Positions 17,320-26,863 of a stretch of 64,000 nt of DNA are shown here, piece by piece. The stretch spans positions 1 to 64,000 of the forward strand of contig CAWEXG010000002.1 in the NCBI GenBank assembly GCA_963812965.1, written 5' to 3'. The notes under the pieces were generated by a model. It ran no database searches. It was not told where the DNA came from and saw only the letters and a program-made list of their open reading frames with translations. How positions within the stretch are numbered: the stretch's first letter is position 1; each line of letters starts with the position of its first letter. Source of the DNA: DASXMT01 sp963812965 (GTDB taxonomy: Bacteria; Actinomycetota; Acidimicrobiia; Acidimicrobiales; RAAP-2). The position numbers were made by a program, and so were the translations under genes.

Positions 17320-20300
17320 CGCGGCCATAACAGCAACACTCCTGGTCGTAGGCGTAATAACAGGCACCGTGGCTGGAATTGGAGTCACCACAGCCAGTGC
17401 AGCCACCCCGTTGTCGGTAACCACGACCTCACCACTGCCATTGGCACCGCTGAATACCCCGTACTCGGTCACTTTGGCAGCAACTGGTGGCACTGGTTCT
17501 GACACCTGGAGCGTAGCTACTGGGTCCACACTGCCCAGCTGGCTGAGCCTGGATGCCACAACTGGTGTGCTGTCTGGCACCCCTACGACAGATGCCACTG
17601 CCACCTTTGCAGTGACCGTCACCGATTCGGCCAGTCCTGCTGACACGGCTAACTCAGGTCAGCTCACGCTGTATGCCGGGAACGGCGGCACGGAGCCCTT
17701 TGCGCTCAACATGACGTCTGGTTCCTGGACGGTGCTGTCGACACCGCCCGGATCCTCGCAGCCCTTCCCGGCCCAGACCACCACCACGCTCACCGGCACC
17801 GTGGCTCCGCTGACCGGCGCTATCACCGATGCAACGCTGAGCCTGCCCGTTCAGGACAACGTGTGCAGCAAGGCAGCAGGGGGATGTACCAACTACCTCA
17901 TGAACGAGGTTGACCCGGGCACGGCCACCGGTTCGATCAACTCCAGCGGCGACCTCACGCTCAACGACAGCCTGTCCTACACCCTTGACGTCACCACGCC
18001 GGTGACCGCTCAGTGCCTGTCGACCCCGATCAACATGGTCTTCCAGTCGAGCGCTCCCTACAACACCGGCACCGGCGACGTGACGCTGGTGGCGGCCAAC
18101 TACAACATCCCCGACTTCGGTGGCGTCCCCGGAGCACCCATCTCGCCGCCGTTCTCCAACTCCTGTGGCTTGGCACAGGGTGGCCCGGGAGGCATAGGGC
18201 TCAACGATGGCAGCTACCCCTACGGGGTGGCTGGCAGCACCAACAACAATACAACGCTCAACCTCCAGGGCACTGGTCTTCCTATCCCACCACCACCAGG
18301 GAAGGCCACCACGAGCGTGCTCACGGCCAGTCCTGCCAGCCCGCAGCTGACAACGACCTCGGTGACTCTGACCGACACGATCAGCTCGGGCGGGAGCACG
18401 GCCACCGCTGCCACGGGCAATATCAACTTCATGGCTAACGGCAATGTGCTTGCCACTGAACCGGTCAGCAATGGAGGTGCCACCTACACGACAACGACCT
18501 TGCCGAGCCAGACCAACCAGCTGACGGCGGTCTACTCCGGTGACTTCAACTATGACACCAGCACCTCGCCAGCGGTGCCATACACGATGCAGCCGTTGCC
18601 GTCGGTCACATTGAATCTGCCCACCACAGTCGAGCTGTCATCGCCGACCCCGAGCCCGATGTCGGTTACCATTACCAACCCCTCGCACGAGTCAGACGTG
18701 GAGTTCCAACTACCTCCAGCAATTTTGATCCAGAACCAGAACGGTTCATTGGAAGTGGCGATGTGACAGTCTCCTACCAAGACAGCGCTGGCGATTGGTG
18801 CCAGATGCCAACATTGCAACGGCGCATCTGTTCATACTACTTCAGCGGTTTCGCAACCTCATGTGGCACACCACCCAGCTCGTTCTCGCTTGCTCCTGGA
18901 GCTTCGATCACTCTCAATCTTCAGATTTCACTGACGTACGATCCCAACAACTACGGTCCCGGCGTGGGGGATCAGGGGGCGACCGTTACTGCAACGCTCT
19001 ACAACGGGAGCTGCACGGTTCCGGTTACAGACAACTCATCGTGTACCCCGTCTGACAGCCCGTTCAACTCCATCGCCGCCGACGCAGAGCGGTGCCCCTG
19101 AGGCCATTGGCAACTTTACGATGACCTATGGGGCACGGGTCCCCGGTGACCTGGAACCCCACCACCGTACCGACAACACCGGTGCCAGAGGGCTACACGA
19201 TCTTGCCATACAACGGCGGCGGACCTCTCAGGGCGGCGTCGAATCCCTACGGCATCATGCCCTACCCAACAGGGTCGCTCACGTATCTCGTTGACGGTGT
19301 GCAGGTCGCTACGAGCGACTACGGGCGGTGGCACATCCGGCCTTCAGCAGTACGACCAGGTCGTTCTCTCTACTGCCGGTCTGACTCCAGGGACCCACAC
19401 CATCACGTTCGAGTACTCCGGTGACCCGATCTACTCCCCGAGCTCGTACTCGCAGACGTTCACGGTGGCGCCACCAGCTCCAGGCACGTCGTTCGTCTGT
19501 GAGACCACTCTTGGAGTGCTTATTCCGAGCTACTCCACGCTCAATGCGTCGGTGGTGGCCGTGGCCACTGTGCCAGCTCTGGCACCAAGCGGTTCGACCG
19601 TGCCGGTCAGTGCTCTTGATCTGACGCTGAACATCGACCCAGCCGTTGGTTTCGTCGATCCCTATGATTCTGTGAGGAACCCCACCATCGGGCTCTCTCC
19701 TGATGGGGTCACGATCACGCCTCCGTTGTTGACTCCAACGAACGCTAACGGCATCACCTCGTTGAACTGGACCGGACTGTCTTCCACTGTGCCCATCTCC
19801 GGCACCCCGGGCTCGGTCGTCCCGGTTGCTATCTCATCCCTGAGCTTCCAGAGCGACGGCAGCTCCTTCGCCTGCAACCCGACCGATCCGACGGCACCAG
19901 CTGTTCTCCAACAGGTCACCGTGTCGGGCACGACGCTCACCACGAGCCCAACCGGTTCAGCCGCTGTCGGTGCACCGGTGACCCTGACCGCCACGGTGAA
20001 CCCCGCCCCTTCGGATGACCTCCCTATTACGATCCCATCGTCGGCCAAGTGGACTTCTTCGACGGGACCACTGATCTCGGGACGGTCCCTGTTCCGAGCC
20101 CGGGAAGCCCAGACCGGCATCGCCACCCTCACCATAAACTCGCTGGCCCCCGGTCAACACACCCTGACCGCAGTATGGAGCGGCGGTGTGACAGCAATCC
20201 AAACGTCTGCCCCGGTCAACTTCCAGGTAGGCACCGCCCCAGTGATTGTCACCCAACCCACCAACCAGACCACCAGTGCAGGAGCAACCACAACGTTCAC

Positions 20301-20526
20301 CACCACAGCAACCGGTGATCCAACCCCCACATTCCAGTGGCAGCTCTCCACCAATGGAGGCACGACCTGGTCAAACATCTCTGGCGCTACTGCTTCCTCC
20401 TACACCACACCAGCAGTAACAGCGTCAGAGAACGGCAACCAGTACCAAGCCATCGTGAGCAACGACGCAGGACCACCAGCCACCACTAATCCAGCCACCC
20501 TGACCGTGTTGGCACCGTCAACCACC

Positions 20527-21262
20527 GGCTACCGCCTGGTAGCTGCCAATGGAGCTGTCTCTACCTTCGGAAATGCTGGCAACTACGGCTCAGAAGCTGG
20601 ACAGCCACTCAATGCACCAATTGTTGGTATGGCAGCTACACCTGACAACAAGGGCTACTGGTTAGTCGGAGCTGATGGAGGCATCTTCACCTTCGGCGAC
20701 GCCGGTTACTACGGCTCAGAAGGTGGCCAGCACCTAAACCAGCCCATCGTTGGTATGGCCGCAACACCCGATGGGAAGGGCTACTGGCTCGTTGCAGCTG
20801 ATGGTGGCATCTTCACCTTCGGCGACGCCGCCTTCTACGGCTCGGAAGGTGGCCAACACCTGAATGCCCCAGTTGTCGGTATGGCAACAACCCCTGACGG
20901 TGGTGGTTACTGGCTGGTTGCCAGTGATGGCGGCATCTTCACCTTCGGCGATGCCACCTTCTACGGCTCGGAGGGTGGCCAGACACTTGAATGCTCCAGT
21001 AGTCGGCATGGCAGCGACGCCTTCGGGCAACGGCTACTGGCTGGTTGCCAAGGACGGCGGTGTCTTCACCTTCGGCGACGCCACCTTCAACGGTTCGGCA
21101 TCTGGTCAGTCCAACGCACCGGTGGTCGGCATCGTGCCAACCTCGAACGGTGGTGGCTACTGGCTCGGTGCCCAAGACGGAGGCCTCTTCACATTCGGCA
21201 ACGCTCCGTTCAACGGCTCGGGCGCGGGCAACTTCACCGCTTCGGTGGTCGCTATCGCACCG
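20527..21262 (+). repeat. Six 42-residue repeats of surface protein 2
   Basis: Same six-unit array as copy 1. A one-base indel near 20990 moves the last two units into another frame. Amino-acid identity to copy 1 is very high while third codon positions differ, which indicates constraint on the protein. Confidence 0.83.
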
Positions 21263-21423
21263 TAAGGAGCGTCAGAACCACGAAGGACGTGCGGTTCGTT
21301 GTTCCTGGGTGCTTGTTTCTTGCCCCAGGGACAGCGGGCCGGACGGCCGGTCATGCCAGCAGAAGAGCATCAACAGATCGCCAGAGGAACCCAGCGTGGC
21401 CAGGCTGGGTTCCGGCCAACAGT

Positions 21424-21464
21424 GTGTGGTCCTCCGCCCCCTAACCCCGGACGGAGGACCACAC
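21424..21464 (+). terminator. Hairpin terminator after surface-protein gene 2
   Basis: A perfect 13-bp stem (GTGTGGTCCTCCG and its complement) with the same 15-nt loop as at 16857-16897, followed by TATTCTGTT. Confidence 0.75.
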
Positions 21465-21508
21465 TATTCTGTTGCACACCATCTTTCTGCTCACCACCGG
21501 AAAAGGCC

Positions 21509-22294
21509 ATGACGCCAGCCTCACTGAAGACAGCAGCACCGAAGAGACCACCAGCATCGGGGAGAGCACCAGCAGTGCGTTCAACGCGCGCTGCCTCACG
21601 CAGAACCACTGCTGACAACGAGTCGTACCCGGGCTCCACCTCACCACTCGATCCGTCGAGAGCTCTCCGCAAAGGTGGCCAGACCCACCCGAAAGGCCAC
21701 GTCGAACAGGTACAGCGAGCACGCCTGGTCGACGGCTTCGTCCTTACCGTTGCCGACGTTGGCTACGACAAGGCCATGGTCAAGGCAGTCTGTAAGCGAG
21801 CAGGAGTTGCCTTCAACACCTTCTACGTGTTCTTCGACACGAAGGAGGAGCTGTTCATCGACGCCTACGACCAAGGCGTCGCACTGTTGATCGACCAGGT
21901 GAACAGCGCCACGCCGAAGGCCGGCTCTGTTTCCTGGAAGCAACGGGTGCAGGCAACGTTGAGTGCACTGCTGACGATCCTGGCGGATAACCCCGCGTTC
22001 GCCAAGCTGGTCGAGGTCGAAGCGTTCAAAGCCGGACCAGAGGCGATGCAGCGTGTGGACGACAACTACATGGGCTCGTTCATCCTGTTCAAAGAGGCCG
22101 AAGCGAAGAACGGTCTCACCCTCACCACGAAACAACTCCTACCGCTGGTGATGGGTGGCATCCACGCCCGTCTCTCGTTCCAGCTGCGCTCTGGCAAAGC
22201 GAAGCGCCTGCCCGACCTCGTTCCCGACCTGACCACGTTTGTCCTGGATTCGTTCCGGGAGCGGAGCAAGACGCCGACCAGGGTACGGCGGTAA
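21509..22294 (+). CDS. TetR-family transcriptional regulator
   Basis: DNA-binding repressor with unknown ligand. ATG at 21509 has GGAAAAGG upstream. The first 70 residues are a polar, basic, probably disordered extension rich in Ala/Pro/Arg/Ser, unusual for TetR proteins. The helix-turn-helix lies at about residues 87-115 (AMVKAVCKRAGVAFNTFYVFF then DTKEELF). The C-terminal domain is helical (WKQRVQATLSALLTILADNP) and would bind the inducer and form the dimer. It is downstream of, and in the same direction as, the duplicated surface-protein genes but separated from them by a terminator; control of those genes is possible but unproven. Confidence 0.85.
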   Translation: MTPASLKTAAPKRPPASGRAPAVRSTRAASRRTTADNESYPGSTSPLDPSRALRKGGQTHPKGHVEQVQRARLVDGFVLTVADVGYDKAMVKAVCKRAGVAFNTFYVFFDTKEELFIDAYDQGVALLIDQVNSATPKAGSVSWKQRVQATLSALLTILADNPAFAKLVEVEAFKAGPEAMQRVDDNYMGSFILFKEAEAKNGLTLTTKQLLPLVMGGIHARLSFQLRSGKAKRLPDLVPDLTTFVLDSFRERSKTPTRVRR

Positions 22295-22346
22295 CACTGG
22301 TCCAGAGGACGAGGGGTGCGGTCAAGGGGCTGGGGAACCTCGATCC

Positions 22347-22805
22347 CTATGCGCAGTCGGCGCAGCGTCCCAGGATGGCGAAGTGGTGGGGATCGATCGA
22401 GAAGCCCAACTTGGTCTTGGCCGTCTGGGCCAGCCCTCGGAACAGTTCATCCGGCGCCTCGATCATGGCTCCGCACTCCTCGCAGATGAAGTGGGCGTGG
22501 GCGAGGGAAGTCAGCTGGTAGGTGGCCGGCCCATGTCCGAGGTGGGAGTGGACGATCACTCCCAGGCGCTGGAGGTCTTCGAGATTGCGGTAGATGGTGG
22601 AGATGTGCACGTCGGGGGCCTTGGACTGCACCGCCTCGGTGAGCTCGTCGGCGCTCAGGTGGTCGTCGGCGTCGAAGAGCACTTCCAACAGGATCCGTCG
22701 TGACGACGTAGCCCGCCCACCTCGGGCGCGTACCAGAGCGAGCACGTTCTCCACCGAGGAGAAGTCGACCTTTCCGAGGTCACGCGGCGCGAGCGGCTTG
22801 CTCAT
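22347..22805 (-). CDS. Fur-family metalloregulator
   Basis: Metal-dependent repressor of the Fur/Zur/PerR family, 152 residues. The winged helix includes SADELTEAVQSK and the recognition region VHISTIYRNLEDLQRLG; the metal/dimerisation half has the His-rich stretch HAHFICEECGAMIE and a closing CADC, so the structural zinc site (two CxxC pairs) is present. Which metal it senses cannot be decided. It is downstream of the ClC channel gene on the same strand (86 bp apart). No uptake or efflux transporter for metal is adjacent. Confidence 0.88.
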   Translation of the reverse strand: MSKPLAPRDLGKVDFSSVENVLALVRARGGRATSSRRILLEVLFDADDHLSADELTEAVQSKAPDVHISTIYRNLEDLQRLGVIVHSHLGHGPATYQLTSLAHAHFICEECGAMIEAPDELFRGLAQTAKTKLGFSIDPHHFAILGRCADCA

Positions 22806-22891
22806 ACTCCCAGGATAGGGGCGATACCGGTCGTCCCGCTTCTCCGACGGAGGCCATCGAAGCCAGAAGCTGGGGTCCCAGAGGAGTGATG

Positions 22892-24874
22892 TTATGGCTG
22901 TACAGCCGAGCGGCAGCCCTCCAGATGAGGACCACCGTCGAGAACGGCTCCGCAGTCGGGACAGAGCAGATGAGCGAAGCAGGCCGGTTCACCACCTTCG
23001 TCCGGCACGTCGGCCGTGACGACCTCCTCTCCTCGACGTGCGGTGACGCGACGCAGAGTCAGCACCCGCTCGGCGTAGCGCTCCTCTTCGAGGAGCTTCT
23101 GTCGGGCCTCGAGGAGGTCGAACTGGGTGATGAGGCCATCGAGGTGGCCGGTGTCGGCCCGGTCGACCACGGGGATCACGCCGAGCCCGAGGGTCACCAT
23201 TCGATCGGCCACCGAGCGCAGGATCTCGTCCGGGTGGGCGATGGCGGTGGGGGCGATCATGGCTTGATGCACCTGCTGTTCCGGGTGGTCCTTGGCTGCG
23301 AGCACTGCCGACCAGGGTAGGACGCCGACGAGCGTGCCTGCTGCGTCGAGCACCGGATAGAGCCGTTGGCGTCGTTCGGGGGAGCCCTCGGCCAGCGCTT
23401 GGTAGATCTCGGTGATCGTTCGTGTCGGCTCGACGGTGTAGACGTCGGTGCTCATGACCTCGCGGACGAAGGTCGCCTCGAGCGGATCGACGGCGTACTC
23501 CCGCATGACATGGAAGCCTCGCCGGGCCACCTTCTCCGTGAGGATCGAGCGTTTCAGGACCAGCACGCTGACCAAATGGGACACGGTGGCCACCACCAGC
23601 AGGGCGAGCAGGCTGTTCTGGTCGTGGGTGAGCTCGAAGGCGAAGACGATGGCGGTGAACGGGGACCGGGTGACCCCGGCGAGCGCCCCGGCCATCCCGA
23701 TGAGCGCCCATACTCCCGGGGATGTTCCGGGCAGTACGTGACCCAGGACGCCTCCGAGCGCCGCGCCCATCATCAAGATCGGAGCCAGGATGCCGCCGCT
23801 CGTTCCGCTGCCGAGCCCGCCCGACCAGATGACCAGCTTGACGACGAACAACAGCAGCAGGGCGCTCACGCCGAGCTGGCCGAGCAGCTCGGCGTGGATG
23901 GTGTTGTAGCCCACGCCGAGCGCCCGGGGATCGATGAGGCCGCCGAGGCCGATGATGAGCCCACCGATCATCGGCCACCACATCCAGTGGAGGTGGCCGG
24001 TCAGCTTCTTGAAGAGATCCTCGGATCGGTAGACCGCCTGGGTCAGGAGCCAGGCGGCGAAGCCGCAGGCAACCCCGACGACAACAGCACCCAGCAGCAC
24101 CACCCCGCCGAGGGCGGCATGGCTGGGCACCGGGAAGAGTGGTTGGGGGGAGACGAGGCCGGCGCTGGCCATGACCATGCGGAGCGCGTCGGCGGTCGCC
24201 GCCGCGATCCCGATGAGGACCATCGAGCGAGGTTTGAGCTCGAAGGCCAACAGCTCCACGCCGAACAGGGTGGCCGCCACCGGGGTTCCGAACACGGCGC
24301 TCATCCCGGCAGCAGCGCCGGCGACGAGCAGGCTTCGTCGCTGGGCGGCGGTAAGCCGGAAGAGCTGGCCGACGATGGAGCCCACGGCGCCACCGGTGAG
24401 GATGATCGGCCCTTCGGCGCCGAACGGTCCACCGGTACCGATGCTGATCGCGCTCGAGATGGGCTTCAAGATGGCAAGGCGCGGCTGGACCCGGCTGCCG
24501 TTGATGAGGATCCGCTCCATCGCCTCGGGGATGCCGTGGCCCCGGATCTGCTCGGAGCCGAACCGAGCCATGAGGCCGACGATGAGGCCACCACCGACCG
24601 GGATGACCACAGCGATGAGGCCCAACGTGTTGGCGTTGGGCGACACCAGGTGGGCGCTGATCCGTTGGTAGTAGAACAGGTTGGTGAAGAAGCCGATCAT
24701 GCTGAGCAGGGCCAGCGAGATACCGGCCCCAAGCACCCCGATCGCTACCGCCAGAGGCACGAGGCGCAGGATCGCCGTGGTGGTGGTGAAGTCGCCGAGT
24801 GCTCGCTCGGTGGTGTCTTGTGGTCGCTGATCGGGGCCTATATACGTTGCATCGGCAGAATGGTCAGAGTTCAT
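22892..24874 (-). CDS. ClC-family chloride channel/antiporter with CBS domains and Cys-rich tail
   Basis: Membrane anion channel or Cl-/H+ exchanger. ATG at 24874 (MNSDHSADATYIGPDQ). About ten helices carry the family selectivity motifs GHGIPEAME, GPFGAEGP with the gating Glu, and SGTSGGILAP. Two CBS domains follow (about residues 455-600: VMSTDVYTVEP to VIPVVDRADTGHLDGLI), expected to bind adenine nucleotides. The last 40 residues are unusual: CFAHLLCPDCG plus a later Cys (HLEGC) resemble a small zinc site. It is divergent from a marR gene across 26 bp containing a palindrome, so MarR-type control is likely. Whether it is a channel or an exchanger is not decided here. Confidence 0.9.
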   Translation of the reverse strand: MNSDHSADATYIGPDQRPQDTTERALGDFTTTTAILRLVPLAVAIGVLGAGISLALLSMIGFFTNLFYYQRISAHLVSPNANTLGLIAVVIPVGGGLIVGLMARFGSEQIRGHGIPEAMERILINGSRVQPRLAILKPISSAISIGTGGPFGAEGPIILTGGAVGSIVGQLFRLTAAQRRSLLVAGAAAGMSAVFGTPVAATLFGVELLAFELKPRSMVLIGIAAATADALRMVMASAGLVSPQPLFPVPSHAALGGVVLLGAVVVGVACGFAAWLLTQAVYRSEDLFKKLTGHLHWMWWPMIGGLIIGLGGLIDPRALGVGYNTIHAELLGQLGVSALLLLFVVKLVIWSGGLGSGTSGGILAPILMMGAALGGVLGHVLPGTSPGVWALIGMAGALAGVTRSPFTAIVFAFELTHDQNSLLALLVVATVSHLVSVLVLKRSILTEKVARRGFHVMREYAVDPLEATFVREVMSTDVYTVEPTRTITEIYQALAEGSPERRQRLYPVLDAAGTLVGVLPWSAVLAAKDHPEQQVHQAMIAPTAIAHPDEILRSVADRMVTLGLGVIPVVDRADTGHLDGLITQFDLLEARQKLLEEERYAERVLTLRRVTARRGEEVVTADVPDEGGEPACFAHLLCPDCGAVLDGGPHLEGCRSAVQP

Positions 24875-24879
24875 CGTGT

Positions 24880-24894
24880 CACGATGATATCGTG
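24880..24894. promoter_or_regulatory. Palindromic operator between clc and marR
   Basis: CACGAT-GAT-ATCGTG, a perfect 6+6 inverted repeat with a 3-bp centre in the 26-bp gap between the two divergent start codons. Its position covers the start of both genes, as expected for a MarR auto-regulatory site. Confidence 0.62.
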
Positions 24895-24900
24895 GAACGA

Positions 24901-25353
24901 GTGACACTATCCGACGAGGTTTACGCTCGGCTGTTGGCGTTGCGGACTGGGCTGCGCCACTTCCAGCGGTGGAGCGAGCAGCAGGCGCGCGCCGCTGGGC
25001 TCACGCCGGCCCATCACCAGCTTCTGCTGGCTGTCCGGGGTCACGACGACCCACGAGGCCCGACCATCGGTGAGGTTGCCGACTATCTGCTGCTCCGTCA
25101 CCACAGCGCGGTCGGTCTCGTTGACCGTGCAGATGCCGCAGGTCTCGTCAGCCGCATTCGAGACGAGGAAGACCATCGAGTTGTCCGGCTGCGGCTCACT
25201 CCCATCGGTGCCGAGCGTCTTGAAGCACTGTCGGCCCTGCATCTCGAAGAGCTCAAGCGGCTCGCCCCCCAGCTACCTGGCGCGTGGGAAGGCCTTGCCC
25301 CGGTACAGCGGATGCATGGATTTCCTGCATCGTCGCCACGACCCAATGGGTGA
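24901..25353 (+). CDS. MarR-family transcriptional regulator
   Basis: Winged-helix dimeric repressor of about 150 residues. GTG at 24901 starts VTLSDEVYARLLALRTGLRHF; an earlier in-frame start would run through the operator and clc start. The DNA-binding region shows PTIGEVADYLLLRHHSAVGLVDR and the wing SRIRDEEDHRVVRLRLTPIG, with Asp/Arg wing residues typical of MarR. The C-terminal 25 residues (GLAPVQRMHGFPASSPRPNG) look atypical and another frame there reads as plausible protein, so a late indel is possible. Divergent from the ClC gene; probable target is the shared palindrome. Confidence 0.87.
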   Translation: MTLSDEVYARLLALRTGLRHFQRWSEQQARAAGLTPAHHQLLLAVRGHDDPRGPTIGEVADYLLLRHHSAVGLVDRADAAGLVSRIRDEEDHRVVRLRLTPIGAERLEALSALHLEELKRLAPQLPGAWEGLAPVQRMHGFPASSPRPNG

Positions 25354-25369
25354 GCGGGGTGAGCGCTGG

Positions 25370-25392
25370 CTCGAGATCGATTTGATCTCGAG
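25370..25392 (+). terminator. Hairpin after marR
   Basis: Perfect 9-bp stem (CTCGAGATC / GATCTCGAG) with a 5-nt loop, 17 bases after the marR stop; no T run. Confidence 0.55.
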
Positions 25393-25461
25393 GTGGTGTA
25401 CGAGCCCCCGAAATCATGGGATCATGCCTATCGCCAGGTGATGGGCAGAGGGGACAGCTGC

Positions 25462-26229
25462 ATGGGAGACGAACCGCATCCGGGTCTGACCGAGCGTCGG
25501 CCGGTGGGCCGGGACATCCCCGGTCATTGGACGTGTGGAACCGTGATCGGGTTCGATCTGGAGACCACCGGAATCGATGTGTTCTCGGATCTACCGGTGA
25601 GCTTCGCGCTGGTGACGTTCGAAGACCGCCTTCCTGTCCACTGCGAGACGGGCATCATCGACTGCGGGCGGGACAGCCACCCCGAAGCCGAGGCGGTCCA
25701 CGGGATCTCTCGAGAGCGGGCCCTGGCGGAAGGGATCCCGCTCGACGAGGTTGTGACGAAGATCGTCGGTGTCATCTGCGAGGCGGGTCGTAACGGCGTT
25801 CCTGTTGTAGGAATGAACATCAGCTTCGACCTGACGATGCTCGATGCCGTGTACCGCCGCTCTGCCGGCAAAGGTCTGGCTGATCTCGGATGGAACGGCC
25901 CGGTGGTCGACTGCCTCGTGCTCGACAGGCACGTGGACAGGTTCCGGAAAGGGAAACGGCAGCTCACCTACTTGTGTGAGCAGTACGGGGTGGAGCACCG
26001 CGGCGCGCACGAGGTCGTGGCCGATGTCGAGGCATCCGTCGAGGTTGCGATCACGCTGTGCCAGATGAGTCCGGAGCTGAGGGACATGGACCTGGGAACA
26101 CTCACCACCCGGCAAACCGCGTGGAAGCACGAGCAGACCGCTGGCCTCAGCAGCTATCTGGTTCGCAAAGGCCAGACTGCCATTCCAGCCCACCAGCACG
26201 TCTGGCCCATCATGCCGGCAGACCACTAA
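25462..26229 (+). CDS. DEDDh 3'-5' exonuclease (DnaQ-like)
   Basis: Single-domain exonuclease resembling the epsilon subunit of DNA polymerase III. Catalytic motifs are visible in order: ExoI FDLETTG (Asp and Glu), ExoII NISFDLTML (Asp), ExoIII HRGAHEVVADVEA (His and Asp). HGISRERA between them is typical of the family. ATG at 25462 follows AGAGGGGA; earlier in-frame starts have no ribosome site. Length of 255 residues and a short C-terminal extension (WKHEQTAGLSSYLVRKG) fit stand-alone actinobacterial exonucleases. Substrate (DNA or RNA) is not known. No polymerase gene is nearby. Confidence 0.87.
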   Translation: MGDEPHPGLTERRPVGRDIPGHWTCGTVIGFDLETTGIDVFSDLPVSFALVTFEDRLPVHCETGIIDCGRDSHPEAEAVHGISRERALAEGIPLDEVVTKIVGVICEAGRNGVPVVGMNISFDLTMLDAVYRRSAGKGLADLGWNGPVVDCLVLDRHVDRFRKGKRQLTYLCEQYGVEHRGAHEVVADVEASVEVAITLCQMSPELRDMDLGTLTTRQTAWKHEQTAGLSSYLVRKGQTAIPAHQHVWPIMPADH

Positions 26230-26336
26230 GACGGCCGACGCCCGGATTTGGGATCGGATAGTCGACGGCGCGAGGCGACCGACACTTGAGGCTCCTCGCC
26301 GCCATCTCCCCTGGCTAAAATCGCTACTCTGTGGCT

Positions 26337-26681
26337 ATGTACGAGGAGTACGTCGACCCTGCGGTACCGCCCAGCGACACCGGGTGCGTCGACTGCAACG
26401 CCACCTCGGGTTGGTGGTTCCACCTCCGTCGTTGCGCCCAATGCGGCTTTATCGGCTGCTGCGACAGTTCGCCGTCCCAGCACGCCACCCGGCATGCCAC
26501 CACCACTGGCCACCGAGTGATCCGGAGCTTCGAGCCCGGGGAGACCTGGTTCTGGGACTACACCACCGAATCGGCGTTCGACGGACCGAAGCTGGCGGCC
26601 CCTGAGCACCACCCGCTGGACCAGCCGACGCCCGGCCCGGCAGGTCGGGTCCCTCGGGACTGGGAGCGCTATCTCCACTGA
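26337..26681 (+). CDS. UBP-type zinc finger protein
   Basis: Small protein of 114 residues made almost entirely of a ZnF-UBP domain: CVDCNATSGWWFHLRRCAQC, then CGFIGCCDSSPSQHATRH and HATTTGHRVIRSFEPG supply the Cys/His ligands for zinc. In eukaryotes this fold binds the C terminus of ubiquitin; bacterial members are widespread in actinobacteria and their ligand is not established, although Pup or another free C terminus is a reasonable idea. A GTG two codons upstream is an alternative start. Monocistronic. Confidence 0.87.
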   Translation: MYEEYVDPAVPPSDTGCVDCNATSGWWFHLRRCAQCGFIGCCDSSPSQHATRHATTTGHRVIRSFEPGETWFWDYTTESAFDGPKLAAPEHHPLDQPTPGPAGRVPRDWERYLH

Positions 26682-26863
26682 TCAGTTCCGCCGGGTTCAC
26701 GTAGCAGCGTGACGGTGTTAGAGCCCAGGTCCGATGAGGTGTTCGGGCCAAGGCTCAAGAGGGCGTCGACCAGTGCTCAAGAATCGCGATTCACCGGTGG
26801 GTCAACCTTCCGTTGCAGGCGAGGCATCGATTGCCAGTGGACAGACGCTGCACGAGGCCATCG

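Larger units (their letters stand above)
17166..21265 (+). pseudogene. Secreted multidomain surface protein 2, frameshifted paralogue of protein 1
   Basis: Paralogue of the preceding gene. ATG at 17166 follows AGGGGG and opens MFRGRRSTAAPTRD; the G9-T-G5 tract at 17231-17245 again leaves the start one base out of frame with the signal peptide (FARRFFAAITATLLVVG...VTTASA-A). From 17369 to about 18730 one frame covers the Ig-like domain (TLAATGGTGSDTWSVATG), the Cys domain (VCSKAAGGCTNYL) and a Big_3-type domain (YSGDFNYDTS). Later parts hold two further Ig-like modules, an I-set-like domain (TQPTNQTTSAGAT ... FQWQLSTNGGTTWSNISG) and six 42-residue repeats ending VVAIAP. Frame changes near 18740, 19085, 19140, 19325, 20035-20100 and 20990 break it. 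No anchor motif is present, so release or non-covalent attachment is likely. Confidence 0.74.
17032..21464 (+). repeat. Tandem duplication unit B (promoter to 3' hairpin of surface-protein gene 2)
   Basis: Second copy of the unit at 12474-16897, separated from it by about 135 bp. Promoter, leader, G tract, signal peptide, domain order and repeat number are the same; the coding sequences differ by many silent changes plus local divergence in the central domains. Confidence 0.88.

Noticed and set aside
15982..21262. Regular 126-bp repeats considered as a CRISPR or satellite array
   Set aside because: They are in-frame protein repeats without spacer/repeat alternation; synonymous changes dominate.
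12620..21265. LPXTG sortase signal or S-layer anchor at the ends of the surface proteins
   Set aside because: Both end in ...VVAIAP directly after the sixth repeat; no LPXTG, transmembrane helix or SLH domain.
23366..24904. 512-codon open frame on the plus strand
   Set aside because: Antisense shadow of the ClC gene, with acidic/Gln-rich low-complexity translation and no domain.
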